The notes: a model not told the origin generated them from the sequence alone. Numbered from the stretch's first letter, positions 32,241 to 45,110 are shown. The stretch: 64,000 nucleotides of DNA from Desmodesmus armatus (GCA_007449985.2 VIIQ02000584.1:235793-299792); one strand, 5' to 3'. A program made the numbers and translations.

Positions 32241-32651
32241 GCACATGCCACGTACAGCAGTGGTGTACAAAGCCGGGCGCAGTCTGGTTGCTGGCACTTG
32301 TGAAATGGCATTGCCGGAGGGAACACACAGTAGTAGCCGTCAAGGGCAGGAGCTGTATCATGTGGCTTTTAGCGGATGGCAGATGTGTCTGTTGACCACG
32401 GGAGCCCCATGGCGATGGCACTGGGTTGCTGGCTGCGTTGCCGTAATTGGGGTCATGTTTCAGGGGTTTGCTGCTGTGTTGTGTGAAGCTTTGTCGACTG
32501 TTTTTGGTGCAGCTGTGGGAAGGAAAGCAGTGATAGCCTATCACCTGAGGATGGTAGCTGACACTCTGCCCTGTGGGGATATTTGTGTGCTGGCTTGGTG
32601 CCAGATGTGGGTTGAGTTTTGTGTTGGGTGCCGCACCATGTGGGAATCGCC

Positions 32652-32656
32652 TGTAA
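32652..32656 (+). terminator. Candidate poly(A) signal of the CBM20 gene
   Basis: First TGTAA on the plus strand after the stop at 29575, about 3.1 kb downstream and close to the point where the GT-rich composition ends. Confidence 0.35.
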
Positions 32657-32860
32657 CCATCACATGGCACGCTATGGCATGGTTTGGGGTTGATTGGGGC
32701 TTGCTTTTGCTAGAGTGTGGCAGTTCAAATGTCTGCACAAGTCCCTCGAGTAGCGCCCCAGAGAAGGGCGGCAAGCCACTGTGGCTCTCAAGCTACACCG
32801 TCACTTGAAAAGCGGGAGTGGGGCTCTCCGAGAGCAGGCTTCATTGCGTCTTGTCACAAA

Positions 32861-32865
32861 TTACA
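32861..32865 (-). terminator. Candidate poly(A) signal of the Cys-rich gene
   Basis: First minus-strand TGTAA downstream of the stop at 33840, about 1 kb away and about 200 bases from the opposing plus-strand signal. Confidence 0.35.
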
Positions 32866-33597
32866 CCACAGTTCTTGCTGCCACACTGCACCCTGAACAA
32901 GCTGCATATTGAAAGCAAGCAGCCTGCCGGTGTCACAGCCGCTCTTGTGCGGGTGGGCGCCATTTTGATTGCACAACACGGCTGCACCATCGTACACCAC
33001 TGACTGATGAGCCATCATTCCTTGCTGACCCCAGAGACTTGCACCAACAACACAACATGCATGAGCAACTTTTCATGTGGGTGCACGCAGCTGCTTGCTG
33101 TGGCAGGAAGGGCAGGGATATCACTGACGTGGCGTGACGCCCCATCCTCTTTCTCTGCTCCCTAGGGGCAGGACTATCCCGGGGGTAGACTGTGTGTTGC
33201 TGCATCAACTGCAACCCTACTGCAAGGGTGGGACCGCAACACACTGCACATATGCCCCTATCAAGGCACTCCAAAACAGGCCAGTACTAGTAGCAGGAGT
33301 CACAAAAGGTCATATTTTCCATGTGGAGGCGGGGGCCAGCTCTTGGCTGGGGATCAGGTCACACCCGCTCCAATTCCTTTGTGCAACACACGATAAGGAC
33401 ACTGAGGGGCTGCACAACGCAGGGTACTAGATCAACTCACAGCTGGATCACCACCCATACTATCACGCCCTGCTGCCTGCCGGACCCACACCCCTGATTG
33501 TGATATGCCTCACCCATATCAACATGCTGCAGACAAGATCACAGGGGCAAGCGCACATGCGTTCATGGCACATGCACAACCAGTCGTTGGGCAAAGC

Positions 33598-33630
33598 GTG
33601 CAAGGATATATACTATCGCGATCCTTGCAC
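33598..33630. repeat. Perfect 10-bp hairpin (GTGCAAGGAT / ATCCTTGCAC)
   Basis: Arms 33598-33607 and 33621-33630 enclose a 13-base AT-rich loop, in the 3' flank of the Cys-rich gene. The pairing extends slightly with mismatches (AGC/GCT). Role unknown. Confidence 0.6.
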
Positions 33631-33839
33631 ACGCTGCTGACATTCCTTGCAAAAAAAGCTCTACAGCAAGCACAACAGACATCAACCACACACATGCAGC
33701 CCTCACTTCACTGCCGGCAGAGTGGACGGGTCAGCTGCTGTTTTTCATGACAACTGCCAATGTTCAACAACTGGGTCCCAGCCCCACTGGATGCCATGAC
33801 AGCCTGACCACAGAGTGAGGTCAGTGTGACTGCTGGGGC

Positions 33840-35278
33840 TCACAGCATGAGGGCCAGGGCCAGGCTGGCGGCAAACAGCAGCACCTGCAGTCAGCAGCAG
33901 CAGCAGCAGATATCATCAGCATCATTGTTCATACACTGAATTTGAAGTGCTGGACAACAATGCAATCCGGGTTTTGCGCTGACACCTGGCTTGTCTGCAC
34001 TACAGCGACTCCCAACCCCGCCTTTCACCAACGAGTGTGCCGCAATTGCTGCCAGTGGCGCCCGCACCCCACTTCGATGGCCAAACCACCGTACATATGG
34101 ACCCATTCCCCAGGCTGCTCACCATGAGCTGTGCTCCTAGTGGCCCTGCCCCGCTGCGGCATGCCACCAGCATTGCTGTGCCGTTGGTGGTGCATGCTGT
34201 GTCCCTGCTCTCATAGCACTTGAGGTCCCGGGGGGACTTGTACACCTTGGTGGTGTCAGCAGGGCACTGCAGGAGGAGAGGGGGGGGGGGGGGGGGGGAG
34301 GACACGGCAGGACAAGACCCGGTCAGGGTTCAGGCATGCTGTTGAGGGAAAGAGCTGTCACGGCTGATCAGGTTGCTCAGATACTATGAGAGGGCTGCAC
34401 ATCCCACACATAGCGTCAAAGCTGTCAATTGGAGTAGCCCCCCCCCCCCCCTGCACCCCCATGCATGCTGCTTACTGCTCTTGCATATGTCCCCTTGCCT
34501 GGCACCTCCCCAATACCCGTAATGGTTTCGTCTTCTGCGCTGTCGCAGTGCACGTGCTGTGCTGAGCTGTGCTGTGCGAGCATAACACCCCCCCCCCCCC
34601 CCCCCCCGCGCGCTCCCCTCCCTCACCGTGATCTCGCTGAATGCCAGGTCCTTGCCGCATGTGGGTGGTGGGCAGACCTTGGCGAAGTCTGCGCAGCTGC
34701 TGATCTTGACGCATGTGTTGGTGGTGCTGCAGCACCCCTCACCCTTGGGGCAACCACTGCCAAAGGGGTTGGCCGCATCTGCAGGATGAAGAGGGGCGGG
34801 GGGGGGGGGGGGTGGGGTGGGTGAGCGGGTCATGTTGTGCAGCAGAGTTTGTGCAATGCTGTGCTGCGGCATGACTGATATGAGTGGCAGCAGGTTGTCA
34901 AGCTGGTGTTTCTCTGGTTTGTGGCATTGAGGCTGGGCAGTGGGAACAGGGGTCATCAGATGGAATGGCATCTGAATGCTTTGCTGTGCCAGCTGCTGCC
35001 ATGCGCGCCTGCCATACATAACAGCCGTCTGCTCAACAAGCTGTGCTGCAAAGCAGGTTGTGCAACGCTATACTGCATCCCAAACAGGCAAGACAGACTC
35101 CTGCTGCACAACCCCCAATAGCTCTCCTCCTCCCCCACCCACCCCCACCCCACCCCCCACAGCAGTGCTCACCAGTGCTGCAGGTGATGCCGCTGGTCAT
35201 GTTGCCGGTGAGCTTCTGACCTGCTGCCAGCTGAGCGCCCAGGCAGCACAGCACCACGGACAGGGCCAGGGAACGCAT
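33840..35278 (-). CDS. Small Cys-rich secreted protein, possibly GPI-anchored
   Basis: Exons on the minus strand are 35278-35173, 34778-34627, 34266-34123 and 33884-33840, with all phases in agreement, giving 148 residues. MRSLALSVVLCCLGAQLAAG is a clear secretory signal peptide. The mature part has 12 cysteines (for example GCPKGEGCCSTTNTC and CADFAKVCPPPTCGKDLAF), which suggests disulfide bonding, and N-glycosylation sequons at NMT and NGT. The last exon encodes only VLLFAASLALALML and stop, a hydrophobic C-terminal tail typical of a GPI-anchor signal or a terminal membrane segment. I do not recognise the family. It is probably a cell-surface or wall protein; no toxin feature is seen. Confidence 0.75.
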
Positions 35279-35829
35279 CCTGCTGCTCAAGTGACACACA
35301 GGCACTGCTGCTGTTGCGTGGAGCAGAGCTAGCGAGCTGCTAGCTTCGCCTATATTATCAATGCCTATTGCTTCGTGGCGTATACACGTCCCAAGCGCTA
35401 GCCAGTGCCTGAGCTGAGAACGCAAACGAGCTGGGTGGTTGGGTGGGACAAATACGTGCAATTGCACTTGCACTTGCAAGAGACTGACGTCGTATTTGTC
35501 TGATTGAAGTATGACTGATTGCCTGTTAGTGCGTTCTTGGCTTCACGCCTTGACCCGGATCCGCGGGTGCACCGGTGACCCCCAGCTGGTGAGTCAGCGA
35601 GCAGGAGGAGCGATGAAGAAGTTGTGCAGGGATTTGCTTCTGGAAGAGGCGATATTCTCTCCCGCATAAGTCCCATGCTGCCCTGCATCCTGGACTGGAA
35701 CAGCCTGTGACCTCTTTGCTGCTGTGCCGGTGCTGTGCCCCCAACCCAGGCAGCAGCCGACAATTGCTTGATAGGAACAATCTGGCCTTGTGAGACTGCA
35801 GGATCCATGTGTGAGCTAAGCGCTTGTTG

Positions 35830-35834
35830 TTACA
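35830..35834 (-). terminator. Candidate poly(A) signal of the DUF506 gene
   Basis: First minus-strand TGTAA after the stop at 39480. Its position at the end of the AC-rich stretch supports a very long 3' UTR; this is inference. Confidence 0.3.
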
Positions 35835-38800
35835 GAGCCTATCCACAACAACACGAACTCCATGCTTGGCTTTCCCCTTCCCCACCCAAACACACACATA
35901 CACACAATTGGAGCATCACGAGAATGGCCCAGCCCCAGCTCAACCGCTTCCCAGCACCACCAACACACACACAAACTCTGACCACACAGGCAACACACCA
36001 CCCCTCACCTTCACCAGCACACAGCCCCCTCCCTACCTGCCTAACACATCAACGCACAAAGCTGCATTCTGAGCACACTGAGATGGGCAGAGACCCTCTG
36101 CCGTAAACACTCACACACCCCACACAAGTTCTTCAGAGGCTTTCATCAGTGCAACCAGGTGCCTGGACATCCATGCTAGGGCACAGCAAAACAGCGCCAC
36201 GAGGGGGCACAGCCAGGAAACACACAAGACCGCACAGCCAGGACACATACATCACCCGGCACAAACATCAGTTCAGATGCACAGTATGGCAAGCCTCTCA
36301 CACAGGGAGAGTGCACATAGGAAAGTAAGTAGGCACGTGCAGCAAAACCAACCCATGCAGCTGAGAAAGCACAGGAAGCTTGACGCAGTATGGAAAGAAG
36401 GAAGCCGCACCCCGGCCTCAGCCACAGCCCAGTACACTTGACCAGGTGATACACGACAAGCTGGGAGAGGCACTGCAGTATGCAGCAAACACCAGGCCTG
36501 ACCGCCACAGTCCGTGCACAAGCAGTGCCTACAAGCTGGTGGCAACAAAGGTGCAGCAAGCGACCGCCAAGGGCCTGAGGAGGGTCGCGCTCACAGGGCT
36601 CCAGCAGTGACATCGCACCAATGCAGGGGTGCTCTTCAAAGCACAACAAAGGCCAGACACAGGGCCGTCGGGCTGCGAGCTGCAGCCGCTCTGTGGTTCA
36701 GAAGGTGCTGGCACATGGTAGCAGCACCTACACGGTGACGGCAGCAACAGCGTGCCAGAGTGCTGGGCAGCGCTGCTGCGTTGCCCGCCACCACGCCTAT
36801 TAGTGAGGTAGAAGCAGTGTGATCATGACAAAAAGTGACGGGCTGCACAGACAGCGCCCGCTTGCCAATCTGGTAATCTGAAAGGAGAGCGCACAGCAAC
36901 ACACGCAGGCCCCGCAAGGAATTCAAACAATTCAGCATAAGCGCTATGACAATACACACACTCAGGCCACCAACGCGCAAAGGGAAGGTGCCGTATGCAC
37001 CAGTATCCGCCAAGACTGCCGCGATCACCGCACATGGAAGGCCCCTAGTGAATTACCGGGCTACTGGCAAGCATGAGAGAGACATCAACCAGCCAAGCAC
37101 CACGCAACAGAGAACGTGTGTTTGGCAGACAGCATGATCGTGCCAAGCCGGCAGGCCCAGGTATGTGGGCGCATGCAGCGCGCAGTGTAATGACAGCAGA
37201 CGCGCAGCCGATTTCGACAAGCCAAAAAAAGGGGTCACTGCAAGCCACTACTAGTTCGATCAAGCACTACCCGACATCTGTACTCATAGAATGTGCCAGC
37301 ACAGTGATGCTGATGCTGGCAGTAACCAGCGCTGATGCATATGAAAACACACTAGGACTCCATCACACCAACTGGACTGGCTTGCTGGCTGAGCGCTGTC
37401 GGCCACCATTGTGCCATCACCACCCTGCAAAAATCCAGAAGCACAAAACACATAATCCATCCCACACGCACACACCACAACACAGGATTCACCCAGCAGA
37501 CGCACACACCCAAACGTGCGCCCACAGCAGTCTGGGAAGTGCGCCAACACGTACCACACATTCAGCGTAGGGAAAGCCACCCACACAGCACCACCACTGC
37601 TTGCCGCTTGTCGTCACTCCCAGGCAGCCGCAACTGCCCCATTTTCGTGAAGGTTGGGCAGCCAATGTGTGTTGTGCTTGCTGCTGCGCAGGGCACGAAG
37701 AGCAAGCCAGCCCACCTGCTGCGACAGATGGCCCAGCTAGAAGAAGACTTTTGCAGCCACCCAAACCCCCCCCCCAAAACCCCAACACACCAGAAGTAGG
37801 CGGACAACAGCATGCCCATACTCAAAAACACATACTTCAAGGAGCAGGGCCCACCAGCTGTAAAAAAGGGGGCCGCAGGACAGAAACAACCATTGCGGGC
37901 AGGCGTGCAGGCCTACCCAGCACTTGATTCACCCCGCTTGATCACTGCTCCGAACCTGCATGAAGGGCCCTGCCCTGGTACGGCCAGCTGCAGGCAACCA
38001 TGCAAATTGAAAGAGTGATTGACTCAATACCCCACGGAGCCACGCTGGCCTGACACTGCTGCAAATGCTTCACCGCCACTGCTTGACACATGCTGCGCCA
38101 TCCGCTGCAACAGTGACATCAGAACATTCCGATCACCAATCCGTTGTTGGCGTGTCAGCACACCCCAATCCAAGTGTAAGGGCGATGGGCCCAATCCTAC
38201 GCTGCAGACGCTGCCACATCAAAATGCTGCGCAACAAATGGCATCCAAGCATGGACCTGAACTGACTAAACAGCCCCCGCTGCAACACCCTGCGCCGCAA
38301 CGCTCGCTCCTCACTGCAACAATCGGTAGACATGCCTCGACATGCCGCCAACAAAAAGGTCCTGCTACAGCAATGGCCGCACCACTCGTCAAAATCAGTC
38401 CTGCCAGAAGGGACGACACAGTCACCCCCCTCTGACCGTGCCCCGGCAGTGTGCAGCATGCACACCGAGGGTGGCGCGGCAGGAACTGGGCACCAGGGCG
38501 ATAACCAACAAACCGGATCGCGCAGACCCCTGCGCTAGGGCATTACGGCCCCTTCAACAGTCCGACAGCCGGGCATGCTGCCCCTGCATACCTCACCCCT
38601 TTCGAGAAAGATGCACCGGCACCAGCATGCAGCGCAGACAGTCACTGCACAACCTCCTCCAGCACGATGCACAACTCAACAGCAGGTGGGGCAGCACCTG
38701 ATGACGCCCGCCAGAGTGCGGGACACAGGGCCACACCACAACAAGGATAGGGTTTGGTCAACACCGACCTGCTGCCAACGCATGCCCAGCATGCGGACCA

Positions 38801-39180
38801 TCACACAGTCATCACACCCATGACATGGCAGCCCCCAACAGGGAAAGGGAAACAGACGAGGACTGACCGCTCGGCACAGCCATACAGGGCACACACCATC
38901 AACACAGCACTTCGATCAGCACACGTGCAGGACTGACAGACAGGCCAGCACACTCTTCTTCAGCACAAATTGAGCAAGAGACGGGCAGGCAACCAAACAC
39001 GCTTGCATGCACAGCCCTCCCACAACCTGCACCCCCACTTTGCATTGCCAGTGCCAGCAAGGAGTCACTGCAGTGCAACCTCACAACCTTGCCTTGCACC
39101 GCCCACCCTGCTGCTTGCACGCAACCACCCTCCAGGCACCCACCAGCAGCTGTGCGCCGCCCAATGTAGTGCTGGACCAA

Positions 39181-39280
<100 letters not shown>

Positions 39281-39479
39281 AGACCACTTTGTGACACTAC
39301 CCAGCAGCGCCATTCGGCAGCGAAAAACAGTGCCACGAGAGCTTGACACACACAGTGTGCTGACAGCCACGCCTGACGATGCCAGCACACCCCTGCCACA
39401 CAGTCCCAAGCGAACGAAGTGCAACTGGAATGCAAGGGAATTCGAGGAACCTCAATCACCAGCACCCTCCACTACATCA

Positions 39480-41754
39480 CTAGCCAGCCAGCTTGACCGT
39501 CCTCATGCGAGGAAGCAGCTGGTCCAAAGACTTGAACTGCCGCGTCGCTGCTGCTGCTGCGCTGGCAGCCGCAGCAGCCTGGCCAGCCTCACCCCCAACG
39601 CCTGCTGCAGCTGCTGCTGTTGTCCCGCCCGCCTTGCCTTTGCTGTCGGCAGTGCCACCAGCTGCAATGGCGCCCTCTGTGAGCTGCTGCACCCACTGCT
39701 TGCTGACAACAATGCCTGGAGAGGTGCCACCAGCTGTAGCCACCACAACACCCGCAGTGGCCGAGAATGCAGGGCGCGCTGCTGCTGCTGGTGATGGAGC
39801 CCTGTTGCTGCCGCCTGAAGCATTCTGGTTGTTGGCGCTGCTGTGCTGCTGCGTGTGGGGATCCAGCTGTGCCAAAGCTGCGCCGGCAGCCCTTGCGGGG
39901 GTGCTGCTGCTGCTGCTGTTGCTGAGCTTTGCGAGGGTGGATTGCGCGCACTGGGTTGGCGCTCTTTGCTGCTAACTGCTGCAGTTGCTGCGGCCGCCTC
40001 CTGCGCAACCTGCAGCAGGCGCCGTTCTTGATCTTGCTCACGCCGTGACTCACGCCCATTCGTGACTGCTGCTGCTGCCATGCTGCCTGCATCAGGGCTG
40101 CTGTCCAGCAGGAAAGCCAGCTGCTGCTGCAGGGCGGCTGCCTGTGGTGGCGCAGTGCCCACTGGGAACCCAACGATGATCTTCCTGGGCACATCAGGCA
40201 CATGGTGGTGGTGCGTGCTGTGCTGCACTGCGTCAGCACCACCGCCGTGCTGCTGCCCTGGCTTGCCTGCCGCTGCTGCTGCGCTGGGTGGCAGTGGTGG
40301 CAGTGGTGCGCGGTTGAAGCACTGAGACTGCTCGGCCTCCTGCTGCTGCTGCCTGTGCTGTGCTGATGCAGCACCTGCAGGTGCTGCTGCTGCCTCACCA
40401 GCCTGGCGCACTGCTGTCCTGAATGGGGTGTGGTAGGGTGCCAGCATCCTGCGGCACATAAAGCAACGGGCAGCAGCACCAAATAGGGGCACAAGTCAGC
40501 AGGGAGGCGGCAGCGTCGTGTGCTGCTGATGCTGCAAATGATCCTGGCGCCATTGGGCGCACGCCAGCGCCCCGCCAAGTTGAGCAGCACGCTGCACTGC
40601 TGCACAAAGGGTTGCTAATAGCTGCTACTGCCGCTATGGCCACGGCTTTGGCAAAAAAATCCAAGCAATGACGGCAACCACAATCAAGCGTCACCTCACC
40701 TGCGCAGCGCTGGGTCGGGCAGGGGCACCAGGGGCAGGGGCTCATCGTCGTGCAGCTCGGTCACCCACTTGGACAGCATGGCACGGCCCTCACGCCAGGG
40801 CGGCAGCGGGATGGCCGCCTGCCTAAAGCACAGTCGGATGCCCGCAGACATGAGCCCCACCAGTGGTGCCAGCGCCTGTGCTGAGCCCACCCAGTCCTGC
40901 GGCAGTGCCGCCAGCAGCTTGCTGTACCATGGCGTGGCGTGCGCAACACCAAAGTGGTCCCTGAAGTTGACGTCGACCAGGATGTCCACAGCCTCCATGG
41001 TGGGCAGGCCCCGCACCACCAGGAAGTCATGGCGCAGCTGGCGCAGGTAGGCCTTGGGCCGCTTGCTTACGTTGGAGCGGCGCAGGGCCACCAGGTAACC
41101 GTGCTTGCTGCGCAGGTAGCTGCCCACGGCCCTCAGGTCCACGCTGCCTGTGCTGAGGATGCTGCTGGCCTTGGCCTCCTGCACTGCACAGGCCAGCTAC
41201 AGCAGGAAAGAGGGAAGGGCAGCACAAGTAAGGGGTGTGTGGAGGTCAAGACAGTGCACCACCCAGCGCGCAGGCTTTGACTGCTGCTCTGGTGCTTTAT
41301 GGATGACCAAGCAGAGCAGACTCGTTTTCCCAGCCCATATTGCAGCTCTGAACGTCCCGGCTGCCAAAAGTACGACCTGCTGCTGTCTGCAGCTGCACCC
41401 ACCTGCTCCTCGGCTGGGCTGAGGCCCTGCAGGACCCGCTGAATCTTCTCAAGCTCCCTAACAGGGTCATACTGATCGGACGTGTTGGCATCGTTGCCCC
41501 TCTGCAGCCGGGAAAGGCCAGGTTAGGCGTGCGTGAGTAGAACGTGCGATTGCGAGACAAGGAGGGAAGGCTGCCCCGTTGCTTACCTCTGGGCCTTCAT
41601 CGGCGTACGTAAACTGCAGGGGGAACAATAGACTCTGCCCGGCTGTGCTACGTTCGCTTGCAGTCATCGAGACTGCCCTGTCGGTCGCCCTGTCTGCTTT
41701 GCTGTCTGTCTGCTTGTGAGCACTGCTGTGGTGGCAACCAGGCCCAAGTGCCAT
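39480..41754 (-). CDS. DUF506 (PDDEXK_6) family protein
   Basis: Exons on the minus strand are 41754-41587, 41501-41403, 41196-40700 and 40448-39480; the first three junctions agree in phase. Exon 3 carries the DUF506 core (about residues 119-235): SYLRSKHGYLVALRRS, DILVDVNFRDHFGVAHAT, WYSKLLAALPQDWVGS and LPPWREGRAMLSKWV. Plant members are predicted nuclease-fold proteins of largely unknown role. The last exon is long and Ala/Gln-rich. Within it the reading frame that enters (QPSARNPPSQSS) gives way to a more protein-like frame ending GIVVSKQWVQQL and FKSLDQLLPRMRTVKLAG with a stop at 39480, so a one-base break or missed intron lies near 39950-40000. If the entering frame is real, the protein ends at about 39503 instead. 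Confidence 0.82.
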
Positions 41755-42157
41755 TGATGTAACGCTTTCGCATCCTTACACGCATTCAGCAGTCCATGGT
41801 GGGCACACGCGTGGCAGGAACGTTTGGTTGGATGTGCTCGATGTGCTTCTGGAGATGCTGCGGATGCCGGGAATGATTCTGAGGCTTGATTTGAACTTTC
41901 AAGACCTTATCTTATTGTTGAGGGTGCACTGACGGCGCTGGTGTCGCCTTGAACGGCTGATTCGTCATCACTCTGTCACATCTGCATTCCATCTCATGTG
42001 ACTCCAAGCCATTTCCCCTCCACAAACCTCCCGCCCTCTTGAATATTCCACTGGTTTGAAAGTTGAAACACTGCATTCCAAAAATGATACGATCACTCAC
42101 ACATGTCCAAGGTTGCAAGGTTGCAGGCTTCAGAGGTTGGCGCTCGCCGTGTGCAGA
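41755..42157. other. Divergent promoter region, DUF506 / helical protein
   Basis: About 400 bases, relatively AT-rich in the middle (41880-42080), between two divergent starts. No clear TATA box is seen. Confidence 0.45.
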
Positions 42158-44284
42158 ATGTCCAGCCAGGCCTCGACCCAGATGGATGAGGTTGTTAGGC
42201 GTCTGGATGCACTTGAAGGTGAGCACAGTCCAACAGGCCTGAATGCTGCACTTGCGCACAATTGACACACAGGCCATTGCGCATTGGAGGTTGCCTCAAC
42301 CACACCCTCACACATGATGACATCATGTGCACTCGTCACATCACTGGGGTATGTATTGCCCTGCAGCACGTGTGAACGAGGCCCTGCAGCAAGGCAAGTC
42401 CAAACAAGCAGAGCCTGCGGCCCCTACGCCTGCAGACCAGGGGTGGGGCAAGCAGCCCAGGAAGCCGCTGGGCAAGGATGCCAGTGCAGCAGAGCAGGCG
42501 GCAGACAAGGCGGCTGACGTGATGGAGGACGCAGCAGCAGATGCAGTGCAGAAGCTGCACCCGGCGCTCATCAAGTTCCTCAACAGGTAGGCAAGGCTGT
42601 GAGGAGTCTGGCACGGCCCTTCATCATGCATAGGGGTGGGGTTTTTTGGGGGGGGGGGGGGGCTTGGATCAGTGGCGGCAACAAACTAACATGTGTATGG
42701 GTCGGGGCAAGCAGGGGTTGGGAGAAGCAGGAGCGGGCCTCTGTGGGAGGGGGGAGAAAGGGGACAGGGGTATTTGGCGGTGGGGGTGTTGGGCTGGCCC
42801 AGCCACCGGGTGGTGTGGGGTGGGCGGGGTGGGTGGCCGCCACCCACGGTGGGTGAGGGGAGGGGGGTTGGGGGCGAGCCGGCATGGTGGCTGTTGCACC
42901 AGTATTGCAGAGCTGCAAGGTGGCGTCTTGGCGTCACAACACAGCATCACCAAACACCAGGGCCCTGGTTCAATCACACCTATGTTGCCAACAGCAGGGG
43001 TGCCAGCAGGTGCAAGCCAGGGGCGTACCTGGCTAACACAACCTCCCAGGTGACCGCCCTCCCACTCTCCTGGTGTGTGCCTGCTGCCATCTGGCGCCTG
43101 CCACAGTGGGTACCTGGTGTCCCAGCAGCAGCTGCGTCAGCGCCTGATGGAGATAGAGTGGGAGGGCCACCTGCGGCTGTGGGCCCAGCGCAGGGGAGTG
43201 GCGGAGTTTGAGCAGTGGCTGGCTAAGGAGGGGGAGAAGGAGGAGATGGCGGTGGAGTGGAAGGACCTGCAGGTGAGGTGGCCCCTCAAGTCATACTGCA
43301 GCGATGCAGTACGAAGTACGGAATGAAGTCCGTCTAGTCCTGCGGCAGGGGTGTTGTGATGGTGTAGCACCTGGTGGGGCTGTTGCGGCAGCCACCAACA
43401 AGGAGGGAAAATGGCAGCGGCTGCATGCCATGGGGGTGCAGGTGCTCCGCCTGTGGCTGCGGCTTGAGGGGTGCGGTCCCCCCCCCCCCCCCCTGCGGTG
43501 TGTACTGAAGGCAGCCTCAGCTGATCCTCAGAGCACCTGGGAATGCGGAAATGTGGCACTGCTGTTGTTGAAACATCTGTCCCCAGTGGTTTACTATCAT
43601 AGTATAATGAGTCTTCTGCTGCCGTTGCTGGTGCCACCACACCTCCCGAGGTGCCCCCCCCCCCCCTCCCCCTTCCCCCCTGCAGGGACTCCATCCTCCC
43701 CTGCCCTCTCAAACACATTGGAGGCGCTGCCACACCCTGAACACCTGTCCGCCTCAGCCACCAGGGCTAGCAGAAGACAGATTGTTGCCTGGCTCCGAGC
43801 TGTCATACAGCAGCAGTAGATGCTGCTTGCCGAAACCCCAAGCAGCACCCCTCCCCCAGAGCCCACCGCTTCCTGTGACCCACCCAGGCCATGCGCCGTG
43901 AGGCTAGGGCCAGGCCCCTTGCCGGGGCTGGCCAGGGGCACACAGGGTTCTGCCTGATGCTGTCCCCCCCCTTCCCCCACCCGACCAAACATCACCTCAC
44001 CCCCTGCACCCCCATGCCTGCTGCTGCCACCTGTGTCATGCCCTCTGCAGGCCCTCTACAGAAACCCTGAGGACCTGTCCATCTTGGACAGCAACCCCCG
44101 CGCCCGCCTGCTGGCCCATTCCATGATCCAGCAGGCCATGCTTGACAAGCAGGCAGACACATACAAGGCCTGCACTGACACAGCCAAGCAGCTGGCCAAT
44201 GTGATTGAGTCAGGACAGCGCACAGGGGTCAGCACGCTGCTGGACGCCTTACGCAAGCTGCTGCCGCTGCCTTTCCTGCGCTGA
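42158..44284 (+). CDS. Unknown helix-rich protein, 226 residues
   Basis: Exons are 42158-42218, 42367-42586, 43107-43272 and 44051-44284; all phases agree and the frame is intact. It starts MSSQASTQMDEVVRRLDALE, a short amphipathic helix, followed by an Ala/Lys/Gln-rich linker, FLNSGYLVSQQQLRQRLMEI, an acidic helical part (EFEQWLAKEGEKEEMAVEW) and a C-terminal helical region (NPRARLLAHSMIQQAMLDKQ; VSTLLDALRKLLPLPFLR). No signal peptide, membrane span or catalytic motif is visible. I do not recognise the family; the helices suggest a scaffold or subunit. A TGTAA at 44602 is about 320 bases after the stop. G-runs follow the second donor. Confidence 0.7.
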
Positions 44285-45110
44285 CAAGCAATCTGCAAAG
44301 GGGTCATGGGGGTGTCATGAGGGTATACGGCTTTTGCTGTGGTTGGGGAGGGCGATCTGGAGCAGTACAAGCTGCGACACCCTCTTGCAGCTGCAGGCTC
44401 CTTGCTGTTCATTTCAGGGCAAGTGCCGGTGCAAGGCAACCTTGAAGACACCTGTACGTACGTGACCAGTTGCTCAGCAGGCTGACTGTGTCACATCGTC
44501 TGTGTCTGACAACAGCAGCCCATCAGGTGTTCATGCCATGAACATGGCAGCAACGCTGCCCAGGCGTTGTAGAAGCAGCTGTTTTCACAGATACTTACCG
44601 CTGTAACAGTTGAGGTTGTTGATCTGAGATATGAAACACGTATGCCTAGTGTGCAAGTGTGCAGCTCCCAGAAAGTGGCCAGCCTGGCATGTACTGCACA
44701 CGAAACATCAACAGCCACCTGGGGTGCCAGCGACCTCCAGTATGACCGAAATGAATAGCTCATCACGCTTTCACCATGGATCAGGGTGTTTCGTGGGCGC
44801 ATCACAACATCAGGACCTGTAATGTGGCCTTCCACCGCCTCCCCTGTGCAGCTGCTCGTCGGTAAACAGCTGTCACGCACGAAACGAACCAACACAAGAT
44901 GAAATACGCTTCTTTGAGACCCATCTGGACCACCACCACCACCTGTTCATAATCCATTTGTCAATGCGCTGTACCCCGTGTTTCAGCTGAATTTGTTGCT
45001 GGCCATATTGGTTCGTCAGCAGACAAGCTCACGTTTCTCACGCTCATCGTTATCGTTTCTTTCTTTTGCCTGACACAACCAGTCTCTCACACTCTCTGCA
45101 AGTCTTGTGG
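44285..45110. other. Spacer between the helical protein and the B3 gene
   Basis: GT-rich for about 200 bases after the stop, with TGTAA at 44602-44606 and 44819-44823. The rest probably holds the B3 gene promoter and 5' UTR; no TATA box is obvious. Confidence 0.4.

Larger units (their letters stand above)
29576..33839. other. 4.3-kb non-coding convergent flank, CBM20 / Cys-rich gene
   Basis: No recognisable coding sequence. The plus strand is GT-rich from the CBM20 stop to about 32.8 kb and AC-rich from about 33.15 kb to the Cys-rich gene. The first plus-strand TGTAA after the CBM20 stop that I can find is at 32652-32656. The first minus-strand TGTAA after the Cys-rich stop is at 32861-32865. 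This suggests 3' UTRs of about 3.1 kb and 1.0 kb that nearly meet. Confidence 0.5.

Noticed and set aside
31666..32670. 334-residue minus-strand open frame
   Set aside because: Composition is His/Thr/Gln/Cys-rich without a recognisable domain. It crosses duplicated non-coding blocks and opposes the GT-rich strand expected for a CBM20 3' UTR. It is probably a chance frame.
35735..38900. Many 60-165-residue frames in the AC-rich region
   Set aside because: None shows a domain, splice-consistent extension or conserved motif. Composition follows the 3'-flank skew.
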